Assembly (NCBI GenBank): GCA_913009205.1
Contig: CAJVYC010000001.1
Span: 248,001-312,000 of the forward strand
Direction of reading: 5' to 3'
DNA from: an uncultured Fluviicola sp.
Lineage (GTDB): Bacteria; Bacteroidota; Bacteroidia; Flavobacteriales_D; Crocinitomicaceae
Length of the DNA: 64,000 bases
The notes under the pieces were generated by a model. It searched no databases, had not been told where the DNA came from, and worked only from the letters and a program-made list of their open reading frames with translations. How positions within the stretch are numbered: the stretch's first letter is position 1; the number at the start of each line of letters is the position of its first letter. Below, piece by piece: positions 54,601-63,554 of the stretch. A program made the translations under genes and the position numbers.

Positions 54601-55209
54601 TTAATTCACCTTAATCGAGCGCACCATTTTTTCAAACAAAGAGTCACTTGGATTGGCTTCACTTTCCATATCTGAAAAATTGATTTGGTAAAAACGATCA
54701 CCTTTAGGAATGTTGTAGGTCCAACTCTTTATAGAATGTGTTGTTACGGAATCAATTTTAAGGTCAAAAATGGATAAAAAATATACCGATTGAACACCGT
54801 CGACCTTCACTTCAACTGGTTCCTGAATGTAAACGTAATTCTTCAATGTTTTTTTGATTTCAATTGCGCTTCGTTCTATTCCAACTTTAAATGATTCAAA
54901 GTTTTTATATGGGTTTGCTGCAACATTCACTTCAACAGTGGGCAACATTCCGTCGTACTTTTTAGGATTGTACTTTGTATAAACACATACAGGAGCCATT
55001 CCAGTATATTTATCCGTTAAGTTTTGCAACTGCTTGTCGCTCAACTTCAACATGTTGTCGTTTGCCTTAACCACGGAACCGGATTCATCGAACCAACCCT
55101 CTGGTTTTGAAATGTGGAATGATCCTTCCCCTTCGAAATCTTCATCCTTCACTTCTAAAGAGCAAGAGAACAAAATAAAACCAAAAAGAAAAAAGATAAT
55201 TCCTTTCAT
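54601..55209 (-). CDS. Lipoprotein of unknown function
   Basis: A 202-residue lipoprotein (MKGIIFFLFGFILFSCSLEV, lipobox LFSC). The rest has a PsbP-like or DUF-type look: EGSFHISKPEGWFDESGSVV, PVCVYTKYNPKKYDGMLPTV, EVNVAANPYKNFESFKVGIE and the end FYQINFSDMESEANPSDSLF-EKMVRSIKVN. That pattern (a stress-response-like beta sheet over a helix) recalls small lipoproteins of the same size in Flavobacteria, but I cannot name a family. A decayed copy lies immediately downstream. parC is two bases upstream. Confidence 0.72.
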   Translation of the reverse strand: MKGIIFFLFGFILFSCSLEVKDEDFEGEGSFHISKPEGWFDESGSVVKANDNMLKLSDKQLQNLTDKYTGMAPVCVYTKYNPKKYDGMLPTVEVNVAANPYKNFESFKVGIERSAIEIKKTLKNYVYIQEPVEVKVDGVQSVYFLSIFDLKIDSVTTHSIKSWTYNIPKGDRFYQINFSDMESEANPSDSLFEKMVRSIKVN

Positions 55210-55211
55210 AA

Positions 55212-57959
55212 TTAAAACAGTTTCGGTTGGTCAGTCTCATCATCGTCTTTTTTGGAGACATCCCACTCTACTGTTGTTGAAGGCACATCGTCTTCTGAAA
55301 CTACATCCTCTTCTTCATCAGTACTTTTAGTATCCGGCTCTGACTTTATTGGTTTTTCAGGTTCTGGCCAATGCTCCTCCCCCTCAACAGGACCTTCAAG
55401 AAGAATCTCTTTTACCTTCAATTTCGTTAATTGGTTTCCTTGCGACTTCATTCCTTTGACATCGATGAATTCGTGGAGGTTAACTATTGTGTCAGGTAAG
55501 TTCTTTGTTGATTTAAGAAGCTTGTTGTATACAATTTTGGCTACAGGTTTATAAGCCGTTGAAACGACATCAAGATATGAACCTTCTGATTCAGAAATGA
55601 ACAACACTTTTTTATCGCTTGTGACTTCGCACAAGAAACGTTTGCAATAATGCATATCCTTCTCTCCATCGAAATATACAACCGACAATGGTCTGTCTGG
55701 GTGCCATTTTTCAATGTGAACCATATCGTCATCGAAGTGTGTTGCTAAATCCAAGCTCGATAATCGGTATTCGCCCCCTTTATAGATTGTAAGAATTTTA
55801 TCGTTTCCTTTAAAGTTACCAAGGAACTTACCCCGCTTATCATCGTTCAAACGCCCTACGACGTCATCATACCAAACTTTTCGTGCCGCAAGTGTTGAAC
55901 CACCCACTTCTTTTTGAATAATTTTAGAAACGATTTCTTTCGTCACTCGATTTCCGGATGCCCCTCTTCCTTTAATCAGAAGCTCACCCAAATCTACATC
56001 AAACTTAAGGCGTTTTAAATGTGGACGGGCTCTAAGAACAACTGTTACCACTTCACGTTCTCCATTCGGATGCACATTGAAGTACAACATTTTCGATCCT
56101 TTCGTTCCCTTGGTAAGGTCGTATTCTGTATCTCTTGTAATTGACTTCACGGTGAAGCGCTTCATCATCGTTGGTCCACCTACACCGTCTTGGTACATCA
56201 TGTGGTAAATCGTACGAATGTCTCCACGTTTCCAGACGTTGGCGTAGATAATTCCCTTTCCAACAAATTTCTTGTCAGTAACCTTGGTAATCATCATTTT
56301 ACCTGAGGCGAAGAAAATTATAATATCATCAATATCGGAGCAATCAGAAATGTACTCTGCTTTCTTCAAGCCATAACCAACAAAACCTTCTTCGTAATCA
56401 ACATAGAATTTTTTATTGGCAATAATAACCTTTGTTGCATTGATAGAATCAAACGCTTTAAGTTCTGTTTTCCGTTCTTTTCCTTCTCCGAATCTCTTCT
56501 TTAAATCTTTGTAATAATCAATTGCATACTCGATAAGGTTGGCAAGATTCGATTTAACGATTTCCATTTCTGCCTCTATCTTTGCAATTGTATCGTCTGC
56601 TTTATCTGCATCAAATCGAGTGATTCGAATCATTGGGATTTGCGTCAGACGGTGTAAATCTTCATCCAAAATCTCGCGAATCAATTGCTTTTTAAATGGC
56701 TTAAATACTTTGTGCAAATATTCATAAAGCGATTCTTTATCACTGTAATTCTTGAAATCAATGTACATTTCCTCGTTAATGAAAATCTTCTCTAATGTTG
56801 AGAAGTGCCATTGACGTTCCAGTTCGTCTAAACGAATTTCAAGTTCCTTTTTAAGCAAACGAACCGTATTGTCCGTATTTACTTTCAAGATTTCCGTTAC
56901 CCCCATGAATCGCGGCTTATTACCGTCAATTACAGATGTATTTGGCGAAATTGACACTTCACAATCGGTGAATGCGAAAAGTGCATCCATTGTTTTGTCA
57001 GGTGAAACTCCTGGTGCAAGATGAATCATTACTTCCGCTTTTGCGGCCGTGTTATCCTCAATCTTCTTTATTTTTATTTTCCCTTTATCGTTTGCCTTGA
57101 TGATCGAATCAATAAGGGATGTCGTTGTTCCATAAGGAATTTCATTAACGACTAATGTTTTGTTGTCTTCTTTTCTAATTCGGGCTCTCAAACGAATTTT
57201 ACCTCCTCTAAGTCCGTCATTGTAATTAGACGCATCAATCATTCCTCCATTTGGAAAATCGGGAAGAAGCGTTACTTTTTTACCACGTAAATGGTTAATT
57301 GATTGTTCAATAAGTTCAATAAAATTGTGCGGCATAACTTTACATGCCATCCCTACCGCAATACCTTCAGCCCCTTGAGCCAATAGCAGCGGGAATTTTA
57401 CTGGAAGTTGTTCTGGCTCATTGTTCCGACCATCATAACTCTTAAGCCAATTTGTCGTTTTGGCATTGAATACAATGTGTGCCGCCAGTTTTGAAATTCG
57501 TGCCTCAATATAACGCGGTGCAGCTGCTCCATCTCCGGTTAATGTATTTCCCCAGTTTCCTTGACAATCAACCAATAAGTCTTTTTGTCCCAAATGAACG
57601 AGAGCATCACCAATTGAAGCATCACCGTGCGGATGGTATTTCATAGTGTTACCTATGATATTTGCCACCTTATTGTAACGACCATCATCCATCTCCTTCA
57701 TGGAATGCATGATTCTTCTTTGTACAGGCTTGAATCCATCGTGTAACGAAGGAACGGCTCTCTCTAGAATTACGTAAGATGCGTAATCCAAGAACCAGTT
57801 TTCATACAGTCCACTAACAGGAATAATATTATTGTCTAAAACCTTTTCAGCGAAGGGCATTGAAGTATCTTCATAGTTATCTCCGGATTCCCCATCAGAA
57901 GAATCATCGTTTCCGCTTTCCAATTCGTTGTCCTCTAACTCGTCGTTTTCGTCGGCCAT
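55212..57959 (-). CDS. parC: DNA topoisomerase IV subunit A (ParC)
   Basis: A 915-residue type IIA topoisomerase A subunit, decatenating daughter chromosomes with ParE. The N-terminal part has DYASYVILERAVPSLHDGFK, PVQRRIMHSM and YHPHGDASIGDALV, and DGAAAPRYIEARISKLAA with the DNA-attacking Tyr150. The acidic N-terminus (first about 35 residues) and the acidic C-terminal tail (DTKSTDEEEDVVSEDDVPST) are extra. In the C-terminal half the GyrA-box wrapping repeats are not clear, which fits ParC rather than GyrA. It starts one base after the parE stop. Confidence 0.92.
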   Translation of the reverse strand: MADENDELEDNELESGNDDSSDGESGDNYEDTSMPFAEKVLDNNIIPVSGLYENWFLDYASYVILERAVPSLHDGFKPVQRRIMHSMKEMDDGRYNKVANIIGNTMKYHPHGDASIGDALVHLGQKDLLVDCQGNWGNTLTGDGAAAPRYIEARISKLAAHIVFNAKTTNWLKSYDGRNNEPEQLPVKFPLLLAQGAEGIAVGMACKVMPHNFIELIEQSINHLRGKKVTLLPDFPNGGMIDASNYNDGLRGGKIRLRARIRKEDNKTLVVNEIPYGTTTSLIDSIIKANDKGKIKIKKIEDNTAAKAEVMIHLAPGVSPDKTMDALFAFTDCEVSISPNTSVIDGNKPRFMGVTEILKVNTDNTVRLLKKELEIRLDELERQWHFSTLEKIFINEEMYIDFKNYSDKESLYEYLHKVFKPFKKQLIREILDEDLHRLTQIPMIRITRFDADKADDTIAKIEAEMEIVKSNLANLIEYAIDYYKDLKKRFGEGKERKTELKAFDSINATKVIIANKKFYVDYEEGFVGYGLKKAEYISDCSDIDDIIIFFASGKMMITKVTDKKFVGKGIIYANVWKRGDIRTIYHMMYQDGVGGPTMMKRFTVKSITRDTEYDLTKGTKGSKMLYFNVHPNGEREVVTVVLRARPHLKRLKFDVDLGELLIKGRGASGNRVTKEIVSKIIQKEVGGSTLAARKVWYDDVVGRLNDDKRGKFLGNFKGNDKILTIYKGGEYRLSSLDLATHFDDDMVHIEKWHPDRPLSVVYFDGEKDMHYCKRFLCEVTSDKKVLFISESEGSYLDVVSTAYKPVAKIVYNKLLKSTKNLPDTIVNLHEFIDVKGMKSQGNQLTKLKVKEILLEGPVEGEEHWPEPEKPIKSEPDTKSTDEEEDVVSEDDVPSTTVEWDVSKKDDDETDQPKLF

Positions 57960-57960
57960 T

Positions 57961-59856
57961 TTATGATGCTTTTTCTAATTTTTCTTCTGGATTTTCTTTA
58001 TCATCTTCTCCAATATCCTCCTTCACATCTTCTTCAACCCTCAAGTTATCGATAATAAACTCTTGACGTTGAGGTGTGTTTTTCCCCATGAAGTAAGATA
58101 GAATTGAATCAATCGAAGCTTCTTTTGAAAGGATTACGGGTTCCAGTCTGATATCATCACCAATGAAGTGTTGGAATTCGTCAGGTGAAATCTCTCCCAA
58201 TCCTTTAAATCGGGTGATTTCGGCATTTTTACCTAATTCCGTAAGAGCATCTCTGCGCTCTTGTTCTGAATAACAGTATATCGTTTTCTTCTTGTTTCGA
58301 ACTCTAAACAATGGTGTTTCGAGAACATAAACGTGGTTCCTTTTGATCAAATCGGGGAAGAACTGGAGGAAGAACGTTAAGAGCAAGAGACGAATGTGCA
58401 TTCCATCAACATCGGCATCTGTTGCAATTACGATTTTGTTGTACCTCAAATTATCCATATCATCCTCAATATTTAAGGCTGCTTGGATCAGGTTAAACTC
58501 TTCGTTTTCATAAACAACTTTCTTTGTCAAGCCATAACTGTTCAACGGCTTCCCTTTCAATGAAAACACTGCTTGCGTCTTCACGTCTCTCGACTTTGTA
58601 ATTGAACCACTGGCAGAATCTCCCTCAGTAATAAACAAAGTAGTTTCTTCATGCAAGGGATTCTTCACGTCCGAGAGGTGCACTCTACAATCACGCAATT
58701 TCTTGTTGTGCAAGTTTGCTTTCTTAGCTCTATCTCTCGCAATTTTCCGAATTCCAGAAAGTTCTTTTCTTTCCTTCTCCGATTGCTTTATTTTATTTTC
58801 TAAAGTCTCAACAACTGCTGGATTTCTGTGCAAGTAGTTATCTAAAGCTTCTTTCAAGAAATCATTGATGAAGGCCCTCATGGACTTCCCTTCAGGCTCA
58901 ACTTCAAGAGAACCTAACTTTGTTTTTGTTTGTGATTCAAAAACAGGTTCAACTACTTTCACAGCAACTGCGGCTACAATTGATTGGCGAATATCTGATG
59001 CTTCGTAGTTCTTTCCATAGAAATCTCGAATCACTTTGGCTACCGACTCTCTAAATGCGCTTTGGTGAGTCCCACCTTGCGTTGTGTGCTGACCATTTAC
59101 GAAAGAATAATAATCCTCGCCATACGTTTTACCGTGCGTAAATGCCACTTCTATATCTTCTCCTTCAAGGTGAATGATTGGGTACAACGGGTCGCCATCC
59201 ATGTTGTCCTCGAGCAAATCTTTCAATCCATTTTTAGATTGGAAGCTTTCGCCATTCATCTTGATCACCAAGTTTCGATTGAGGTAACAGTAATTCCACA
59301 TCATTTTTTGGAGGTAAGCTGTTTTATAGGCGTACTTCTTAAAAACGGTATCATCTGGAATGAATGAAACATAGGTTCCATTCTCCTCATCTGTCTTTTC
59401 TATTTTTGGATCTTCGGTAAGTTCACCTCGGCAGAAGGTTGCGCTTTTCTTTTCTCCGTCTCTCACAGAGTAAACATGGAAATATGAAGACAATGCATTG
59501 ACTGCTTTAGAACCTACTCCATTCAGTCCAACAGATTTTTTAAACGCTTTAGAATCGTATTTACCACCAGTATTGATTTTGGACACAACGTCAACGACCT
59601 TCCCTAAAGGAATTCCACGACCATAATCCCGAATAATAACTTTACCATCCTTGATCGTAATATCGACTTTTTTACCATTGCCCATTACGAATTCATCGAT
59701 ACAGTTATCGACAACTTCTTTAGCAAGAATATATATTCCATCATCTGCAGATGAACCATCTCCAAGTTTCCCGATGTACATTCCGGGTCTTAGTCTAATA
59801 TGTTCCTTCCAATCTAATGATCGAATATTATCCTCAGTATACTGATTTTCTGCCAT
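57961..59856 (-). CDS. parE: DNA topoisomerase IV subunit B (ParE)
   Basis: A 631-residue ATPase subunit. The GHKL part has [31 protein letters not shown] and GRGIPLG, with [15 protein letters not shown]; the TOPRIM part has [20 protein letters not shown], with the EGDSA motif, and [20 protein letters not shown]. The end carries [20 protein letters not shown]. It lies next to parC as in most Bacteroidota, which supports ParE over GyrB. A TATCTTTG box lies 25 bases before the ATG. Confidence 0.93.
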   Translation of the reverse strand: MAENQYTEDNIRSLDWKEHIRLRPGMYIGKLGDGSSADDGIYILAKEVVDNCIDEFVMGNGKKVDITIKDGKVIIRDYGRGIPLGKVVDVVSKINTGGKYDSKAFKKSVGLNGVGSKAVNALSSYFHVYSVRDGEKKSATFCRGELTEDPKIEKTDEENGTYVSFIPDDTVFKKYAYKTAYLQKMMWNYCYLNRNLVIKMNGESFQSKNGLKDLLEDNMDGDPLYPIIHLEGEDIEVAFTHGKTYGEDYYSFVNGQHTTQGGTHQSAFRESVAKVIRDFYGKNYEASDIRQSIVAAVAVKVVEPVFESQTKTKLGSLEVEPEGKSMRAFINDFLKEALDNYLHRNPAVVETLENKIKQSEKERKELSGIRKIARDRAKKANLHNKKLRDCRVHLSDVKNPLHEETTLFITEGDSASGSITKSRDVKTQAVFSLKGKPLNSYGLTKKVVYENEEFNLIQAALNIEDDMDNLRYNKIVIATDADVDGMHIRLLLLTFFLQFFPDLIKRNHVYVLETPLFRVRNKKKTIYCYSEQERRDALTELGKNAEITRFKGLGEISPDEFQHFIGDDIRLEPVILSKEASIDSILSYFMGKNTPQRQEFIIDNLRVEEDVKEDIGEDDKENPEEKLEKAS

Positions 59857-59881
59857 TTACATTGGTTTTTCTGAGAGAAGT

Positions 59882-59889
59882 CAAAGATA
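59882..59889 (-). promoter_or_regulatory. -7 box for the parE-parC unit
   Basis: TATCTTTG on the minus strand, 25 bases upstream of the parE ATG at 59856. No matching -33 element. Confidence 0.45.
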
Positions 59890-59958
59890 AAGAAGAAACC
59901 GAGTGTTTTTGCGGCTACCGTGAAGAACTTATCCACTAAACACGGTTGATATTAACAA

Positions 59959-60237
59959 ATGGAAAGTTTCATTCTCGCTCGAGTTGCTGTACATTCATTA
60001 GAAATCGATGGGATTCCGAATTTCATTTACTTGAAGCGATTGGAACCTAAAGAACTAAAATTTTATAGGTATCGTTTTTGGCACTTGGAAAACTTAAGGC
60101 ATCCAAATTATGGATTGAGAAACCCCCTCAAATTGTTTCAAGTGATGGGTTTATTTTTTAAGGGAGAAGAAAAAGCCAAATTTTTGAAGACAAGTGGCAG
60201 CGCAGGTGGGCAAAAGACACTATTTAATGATTTATAA
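59959..60237 (+). CDS. Small basic hypothetical protein
   Basis: A 92-residue protein (MESFILARVAVHSLEIDGIP, NFIYLKRLEPKELKFYRYRF, WHLENLRHPNYGLRNPLKLF, QVMGLFFKGEEKAKFLKTSG). It is basic and aromatic, with no signal peptide or known motif. It is the only plus-strand gene between 45.1 and 64 kb, in the gap between parE and rnz. It could be a real small gene or a remnant. Confidence 0.45.
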   Translation: MESFILARVAVHSLEIDGIPNFIYLKRLEPKELKFYRYRFWHLENLRHPNYGLRNPLKLFQVMGLFFKGEEKAKFLKTSGSAGGQKTLFNDL

Positions 60238-60251
60238 TTTTAAGACTGACT

Positions 60252-61160
60252 TTAGAGGATAAATTGATCCCCATCTTCAGCAACGAGGCAATTTTCAAAA
60301 ATAGGTCGAGCTTCTTCAATATGTAAATTACCATTTTCATACCTGGCGCTTAAATGCCCCATCAACAATTTACCAACAGATGCTTCTTTAGCAATGTTTG
60401 CAGCATCACTGGCAGTTGAGTGTTTGGTTGCAATAGCGCGATCTCTAAGATCCTCAAGGAATGTTGCTTCATGGTAAAGCAGATCAACTCCTTTCACAAA
60501 TTCAATAACACTTGACATGTATTCGGTATCACTGCAAAATGCGTACTTCAATTCGGGCCCACTTGACTCTGTGTAGTTTTCGGACAGAAAAACCTTTCCT
60601 TCAAATTCAATATCCTCTCCTGCTTTCAAACGGTGATAGTGTTCTATTTTGACACCGTCCTCTTTCGCTTTATCCACACGTAATTTACGCTCTTTTACTT
60701 TCTGAGTTATGACAAACCCACTTGTTGAAACCCGATGTGAAAGCGGGAAATAATTGATTTTTATTTTAGCATCTTCAAATAGAATTCCACTTGAATCTTT
60801 TTCCAATTCAATGAAATTTATTTCAAAAGTGAACCCACCTCCGCCAGCATGAATTTGACTCATGATTAACGCCTTCAATCCCGGAGGGCCAAATATTTGA
60901 ATGGACTTCTCCCTTCCCATGAGATGCATGGTACTGAGTAAACCAACCAAACCGAAATAATGATCCCCATGAAGGTGTGAAATTAGGATATGGTTAATAC
61001 GCTGAAATTTAATCCCTAGTTTTCTTATTTGAATCTGCGTTCCTTCGCCACAATCAATTAAAACATGCCGTTCGCTGCACTGAACATATTGTGCCGTAGG
61101 ATTTCTTCTGGAAGTAGGAATTGCTGCTCCGCTACCGAGTATGGTAACTGAAAAACTCAC
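60252..61160 (-). CDS. rnz: Ribonuclease Z
   Basis: A 302-residue metallo-beta-lactamase-fold endonuclease that removes tRNA 3' trailers. The zinc motif SHLHGDHYFG (His62 onward) and the start TILGSGAAIPTSRRNPTAQY are typical, with YAFCSDTEYMSSV, LYHEATFLED, and KHSTASDAANIAKEA, LMGHLSARY completing the ligand set. The start is a GTG that overlaps the STAS gene's stop (TAGTG). Confidence 0.94.
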   Translation of the reverse strand: MSFSVTILGSGAAIPTSRRNPTAQYVQCSERHVLIDCGEGTQIQIRKLGIKFQRINHILISHLHGDHYFGLVGLLSTMHLMGREKSIQIFGPPGLKALIMSQIHAGGGGFTFEINFIELEKDSSGILFEDAKIKINYFPLSHRVSTSGFVITQKVKERKLRVDKAKEDGVKIEHYHRLKAGEDIEFEGKVFLSENYTESSGPELKYAFCSDTEYMSSVIEFVKGVDLLYHEATFLEDLRDRAIATKHSTASDAANIAKEASVGKLLMGHLSARYENGNLHIEEARPIFENCLVAEDGDQFIL

Positions 61161-61498
61161 TATGAAATTTTAGAAAAGGCGTCGCTTTTATCGCTTGCAA
61201 GCGTTAGAACTTTATCCAATTGTGCAATTTCGATAAGCTTTTGAACATTCTCTTGAAGTCCGCACAAAACAAATTTTCCATTTGTATCCTTGCACAAGCG
61301 ATTAGCAACAAGAATTGCGCTTAATCCGGACGAATCGCAGTATTTTGCTTTCGACATGTCAATCACGATATTGTTCACACCGTTCTTATTCAATAAAACC
61401 AATTCAGCCTTCAAACCGGATGCGTTTCCTGCATTCAGCTTCACGACGTTAACTTGTACTACTGCTGTACCGTTTTCCTGATCTACTGTAAAGTCCAT
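61160..61498 (-). CDS. STAS-domain anti-sigma factor antagonist-like protein
   Basis: A 112-residue single STAS domain, started at ATG 61498 (MDFTVDQENGTAVVQVNVVK); a TTG seven codons upstream lies inside the promoter box. IVIDMSKAKYCDSSGLSAIL contains the DSSG phosphorylation site (Ser56/Ser57) of SpoIIAA/RsbV-like antagonists. No RsbW-like kinase or sigma factor is nearby. It is coupled to rnz by a one-base overlap. Confidence 0.88.
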   Translation of the reverse strand: MDFTVDQENGTAVVQVNVVKLNAGNASGLKAELVLLNKNGVNNIVIDMSKAKYCDSSGLSAILVANRLCKDTNGKFVLCGLQENVQKLIEIAQLDKVLTLASDKSDAFSKIS

Positions 61499-61516
61499 TT
61501 GTGTATTTGTTTCTTT

Positions 61517-61524
61517 CAAATGTA
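61517..61524 (-). promoter_or_regulatory. -7 box for the STAS-rnz unit
   Basis: TACATTTG on the minus strand, 18 bases before the ATG at 61498; it overlaps the alternative TTG start, arguing against it. Confidence 0.5.
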
Positions 61525-61531
61525 AGAATTT

Positions 61532-62464
61532 TTATTGGCGTTTTATTTTTGCAGCCAACAAATATATCACAGCCATTCGAACCGCTACTCCATTCTCAAC
61601 TTGATCCAATATTATGGCTTGATCTGAGTCTGCTACATCGCTTGTAATTTCAACTCCACGATTGATTGGACCTGGATGCATCACAACGATTTTCTTTGAA
61701 AGTGAGTCTAGAATTTCTTTGGTCAATCCATATTGCATTGAGTATTCTCTCAGTGACGGAAAGTATTTAATCTCTTGTCGTTCCAATTGAATTCGAAGCA
61801 TGTTTGCAACATCGCACCAATCTAGCGCTTTCAAAAGGTTGTGTTCGACTTTCACTCCTAATTTGTGAATGTACTTTGGAATTAACGTTGTCGGTCCGCA
61901 AACCATCACTTCAGCTCCAAGTTTTTGAAGGCAGTAGATGTTTGAAAGCGCAACTCTTGAATGAAGAATATCTCCAACAATGACAACCTTCTTCCCTTTA
62001 ACTTCTCCAAGTCGTTCTCGAATTGAATAAGAATCAAGTAAAGCTTGGGTCGGATGTTCATGTGTTCCGTCTCCAGCGTTTACTACTTTGGCGTCTACTC
62101 TTTCGGAAAGAAACTTCGCTGCGCCTGGATTGGGATGCCTCATGACCACCATATCCACCTTCATTGAAAGAATATTGTTTACGGTGTCTATTAAAGTCTC
62201 GCCTTTCTTAACAGAGCTACTTGCTGCTGAGAAGTTCACGATATCTGCTGAAAGTCTTTTTTCGGCCAGTTCAAATGAAAGTCGGGTCCGTGTTGAATTT
62301 TCAAAAAATAGATTGGCAATAGTGATGTCTCTAAGTGAAGGAACTTTTTTAATTGGGCGATTGATGACTTCTTTAAAAGCATCTGCCGTTTTAAAAATGA
62401 TATCAATATCATTTTTAGTGAGATCCTTTATTCCAGTTAAATGTTCAACGCTTAAACTATCCAT
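61532..62464 (-). CDS. pyrB: Aspartate carbamoyltransferase, catalytic subunit
   Basis: A 310-residue enzyme of pyrimidine synthesis that joins carbamoyl phosphate and aspartate. FENSTRTRLSFELAEKRL carries the carbamoyl-phosphate motif STRTR, DGTHEHPTQALLDSYSIRE the HPTQ motif, and VVMHPGPINRGVEI the aspartate-side loop. It overlaps pyrR by eight bases, giving a pyrR-pyrB operon. No pyrI is seen in the window. Confidence 0.95.
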   Translation of the reverse strand: MDSLSVEHLTGIKDLTKNDIDIIFKTADAFKEVINRPIKKVPSLRDITIANLFFENSTRTRLSFELAEKRLSADIVNFSAASSSVKKGETLIDTVNNILSMKVDMVVMRHPNPGAAKFLSERVDAKVVNAGDGTHEHPTQALLDSYSIRERLGEVKGKKVVIVGDILHSRVALSNIYCLQKLGAEVMVCGPTTLIPKYIHKLGVKVEHNLLKALDWCDVANMLRIQLERQEIKYFPSLREYSMQYGLTKEILDSLSKKIVVMHPGPINRGVEITSDVADSDQAIILDQVENGVAVRMAVIYLLAAKIKRQ

Positions 62465-63005
62465 TGGCTTCCGGTGTAAAAAGTACGACTTTATCTTCTC
62501 CTTCTATTTCATTCCATTCAACTGAGACTCTTTCAGAAATCAGCGTGTCTACTGTCTTTCCTACGTAATCCGCCTGAATTGGTAAATCTCTTTTAAATCT
62601 TCTATCGATCATTGTCAGCAGTTCAACCTTAGATGGTCGACCAAAGGCAAGTAATGCATCCAGTCCTGATCTGATTGTTCTACCTGTATAAAGTACATCG
62701 TCGATAAGAACTACATTTTTGTTTTCAATAACGAAATCAATATTAGTTGCACTTGGAATTAGTGGAACTTCTCTTCGTCTGAAATCATCTCGATAAAACG
62801 TAATATCTAAATTTCCGCAAACAATTTCCTTTCCAAGAATTTCTTCCAATTTTGATTTCAGACGTCTAACAACGTTGACTCCTCTAGGTTGTAGGCCTAT
62901 GAGAACTGAATTTGAAAAATCGTTGTGGGTTTCTATTAATTGATAACAAAGGCGGTTAAGTGTTAGTTCAAAATGCTTAGAATTAAGAATCACTTGCCTT
63001 TCCAT
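62457..63005 (-). CDS. pyrR: Bifunctional pyrimidine regulator / uracil phosphoribosyltransferase PyrR
   Basis: A 182-residue PRT-fold protein. I start it at ATG 63005 (MERQVILNSKHFELTLNRLC); an upstream ATG at 63089 would add 28 residues that run through the promoter. VVLIDDVLYTGRTIRSGLDA is the PRPP-binding loop, and RGVNVVRRLKSKL and RFKRDLPIQADYVGKTVDT are PyrR-typical. PyrR in Gram-positives attenuates pyr mRNA; here the transcript appears to begin at the ATG, so no attenuator lies before pyrR itself. Confidence 0.92.
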   Translation of the reverse strand: MERQVILNSKHFELTLNRLCYQLIETHNDFSNSVLIGLQPRGVNVVRRLKSKLEEILGKEIVCGNLDITFYRDDFRRREVPLIPSATNIDFVIENKNVVLIDDVLYTGRTIRSGLDALLAFGRPSKVELLTMIDRRFKRDLPIQADYVGKTVDTLISERVSVEWNEIEGEDKVVLFTPEANG

Positions 63006-63010
63006 TGTAA

Positions 63011-63040
63011 CAAAGATAAAGAGTATTTTATTACGCCCAA
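63011..63040 (-). promoter_or_regulatory. -33/-7 promoter for pyrR-pyrB, leaderless
   Basis: On the minus strand TTG (63040-63038), 19 bases, then TATCTTTG (63018-63011), a full consensus match. It ends five bases before the pyrR ATG at 63005, so the mRNA should be leaderless or nearly so. Confidence 0.65.
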
Positions 63041-63056
63041 CGCGAAACGATTGAAA

Positions 63057-63064
63057 TATATTTG
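63057..63064 (+). promoter_or_regulatory. Plus-strand -7 box diverging from pyrR
   Basis: TATATTTG fits TAnnTTTG on the plus strand. It overlaps no gene and would start a transcript near 63071, running away from pyrR into the structured region ending at 63210. Confidence 0.35.
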
Positions 63065-63070
63065 AAACAT

Positions 63071-63210
63071 TAAATTTCTGATTTAGCACTGTTAAATCAA
63101 CAATTCATACCATTCAGATTTTATTCAAAAAAGGGAGGCTAAAAGCCCCTATATTACTCTATTAGGTAGCATAAAGGGAAGTTAAATCGAATTAGACTTC
63201 CGTTTTTTTT
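63071..63210 (+). ncRNA. Candidate structured small RNA upstream of pyrR
   Basis: About 140 bases without coding potential on the plus strand carry three successive hairpins: TGATTTA-gcactgt-TAAATCA (63079-63099), AGGGAGGCT-aaa-AGCCCCT (63132-63150, with small bulges), and GGAAGT ... ACTTCC (63177-63201) followed by G and eight T, a clean intrinsic terminator. A -7 box sits at 63057-63064. No plus-strand gene precedes the terminator, so it must end something else. I match no known riboswitch or RNA family by eye. The middle hairpin is also followed by six T on the minus strand, so it could act as a terminator there. Confidence 0.4.
63127..63150 (-). terminator. Minus-strand terminator-like hairpin
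   Basis: On the minus strand AGGGGCT-TTT-AGCCTCCCT is followed by TTTTTT. It may protect the pyrR promoter from readthrough from 63555-63893, 400 bases upstream, or may simply be the reverse face of a hairpin of the candidate small RNA. Confidence 0.45.
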
Positions 63211-63211
63211 G
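63176..63211 (+). terminator. Rho-independent terminator of the candidate small RNA
   Basis: GGAAGT and ACTTCC (63177-63201), with extra TAA/TTA pairs inside, followed by G and eight T. There is no annotated plus-strand gene in front of it for 2.9 kb. Confidence 0.65.
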
Positions 63212-63417
63212 TTTTAAATGCCTGAATTCAGATCTTCATTATTTATAGTAGTATTGGTTGACTGCGGTTTTTTTGATTTGAGCTCAGGTATTTTTTTTGC
63301 CTAAAAAACAGATTTTTCGATTGAATTAAACAATCTAAAATTGAAAAAGAAGAAGATTACTTCCGTTGATCTCGCTCGGCAATAAAGACGTGCAGATTTA
63401 ATTGAAGTACTTGGTTT

Positions 63418-63452
63418 ATTTTTTAACCACAAAGGCGCAAAGGAGACTATTG
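63418..63452. repeat. AACCACAAAGGCGCAAAGG-type interspersed element
   Basis: TTTTTTAACCACAAAGGCGC followed by AAAGGAGAC. This word, and its complement CTTTGCGCCTTTGTGGTT, recurs between genes in many Bacteroidota genomes. A degenerate continuation (GATACATGCGCAAAGAATCT) lies at 63461-63480. The interval 63211-63554 otherwise shows no supportable gene: the plus frame KKKKITSVDLARQ, stop, RRADLIEVLGLFFNHKGAKE is partly a translation of this element. Confidence 0.5.
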
Positions 63453-63554
63453 ACTTACTTGATACATGCGCAAAGAATCTAAAAATCGTTTTCAAATCAT
63501 AACCATCCAAAAGGCTTCAGCCGTTCTAATAATTGAAAAATAAAATGATCGAAA

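Noticed and set aside
57961-59856. GyrB instead of ParE
   Set aside because: It is adjacent to an A subunit with an acidic tail and without clear GyrA-box repeats, the usual topoisomerase IV pair in Bacteroidota.
63071-63210. PyrR attenuator for pyrR
   Set aside because: The hairpins lie upstream of the pyrR promoter, which is only five bases from the ATG, so they are not in the pyrR mRNA.
63301-63510. 69-codon minus-strand frame
   Set aside because: It lies across the AAGGCGCAAAGG repeat element and has poor protein composition.
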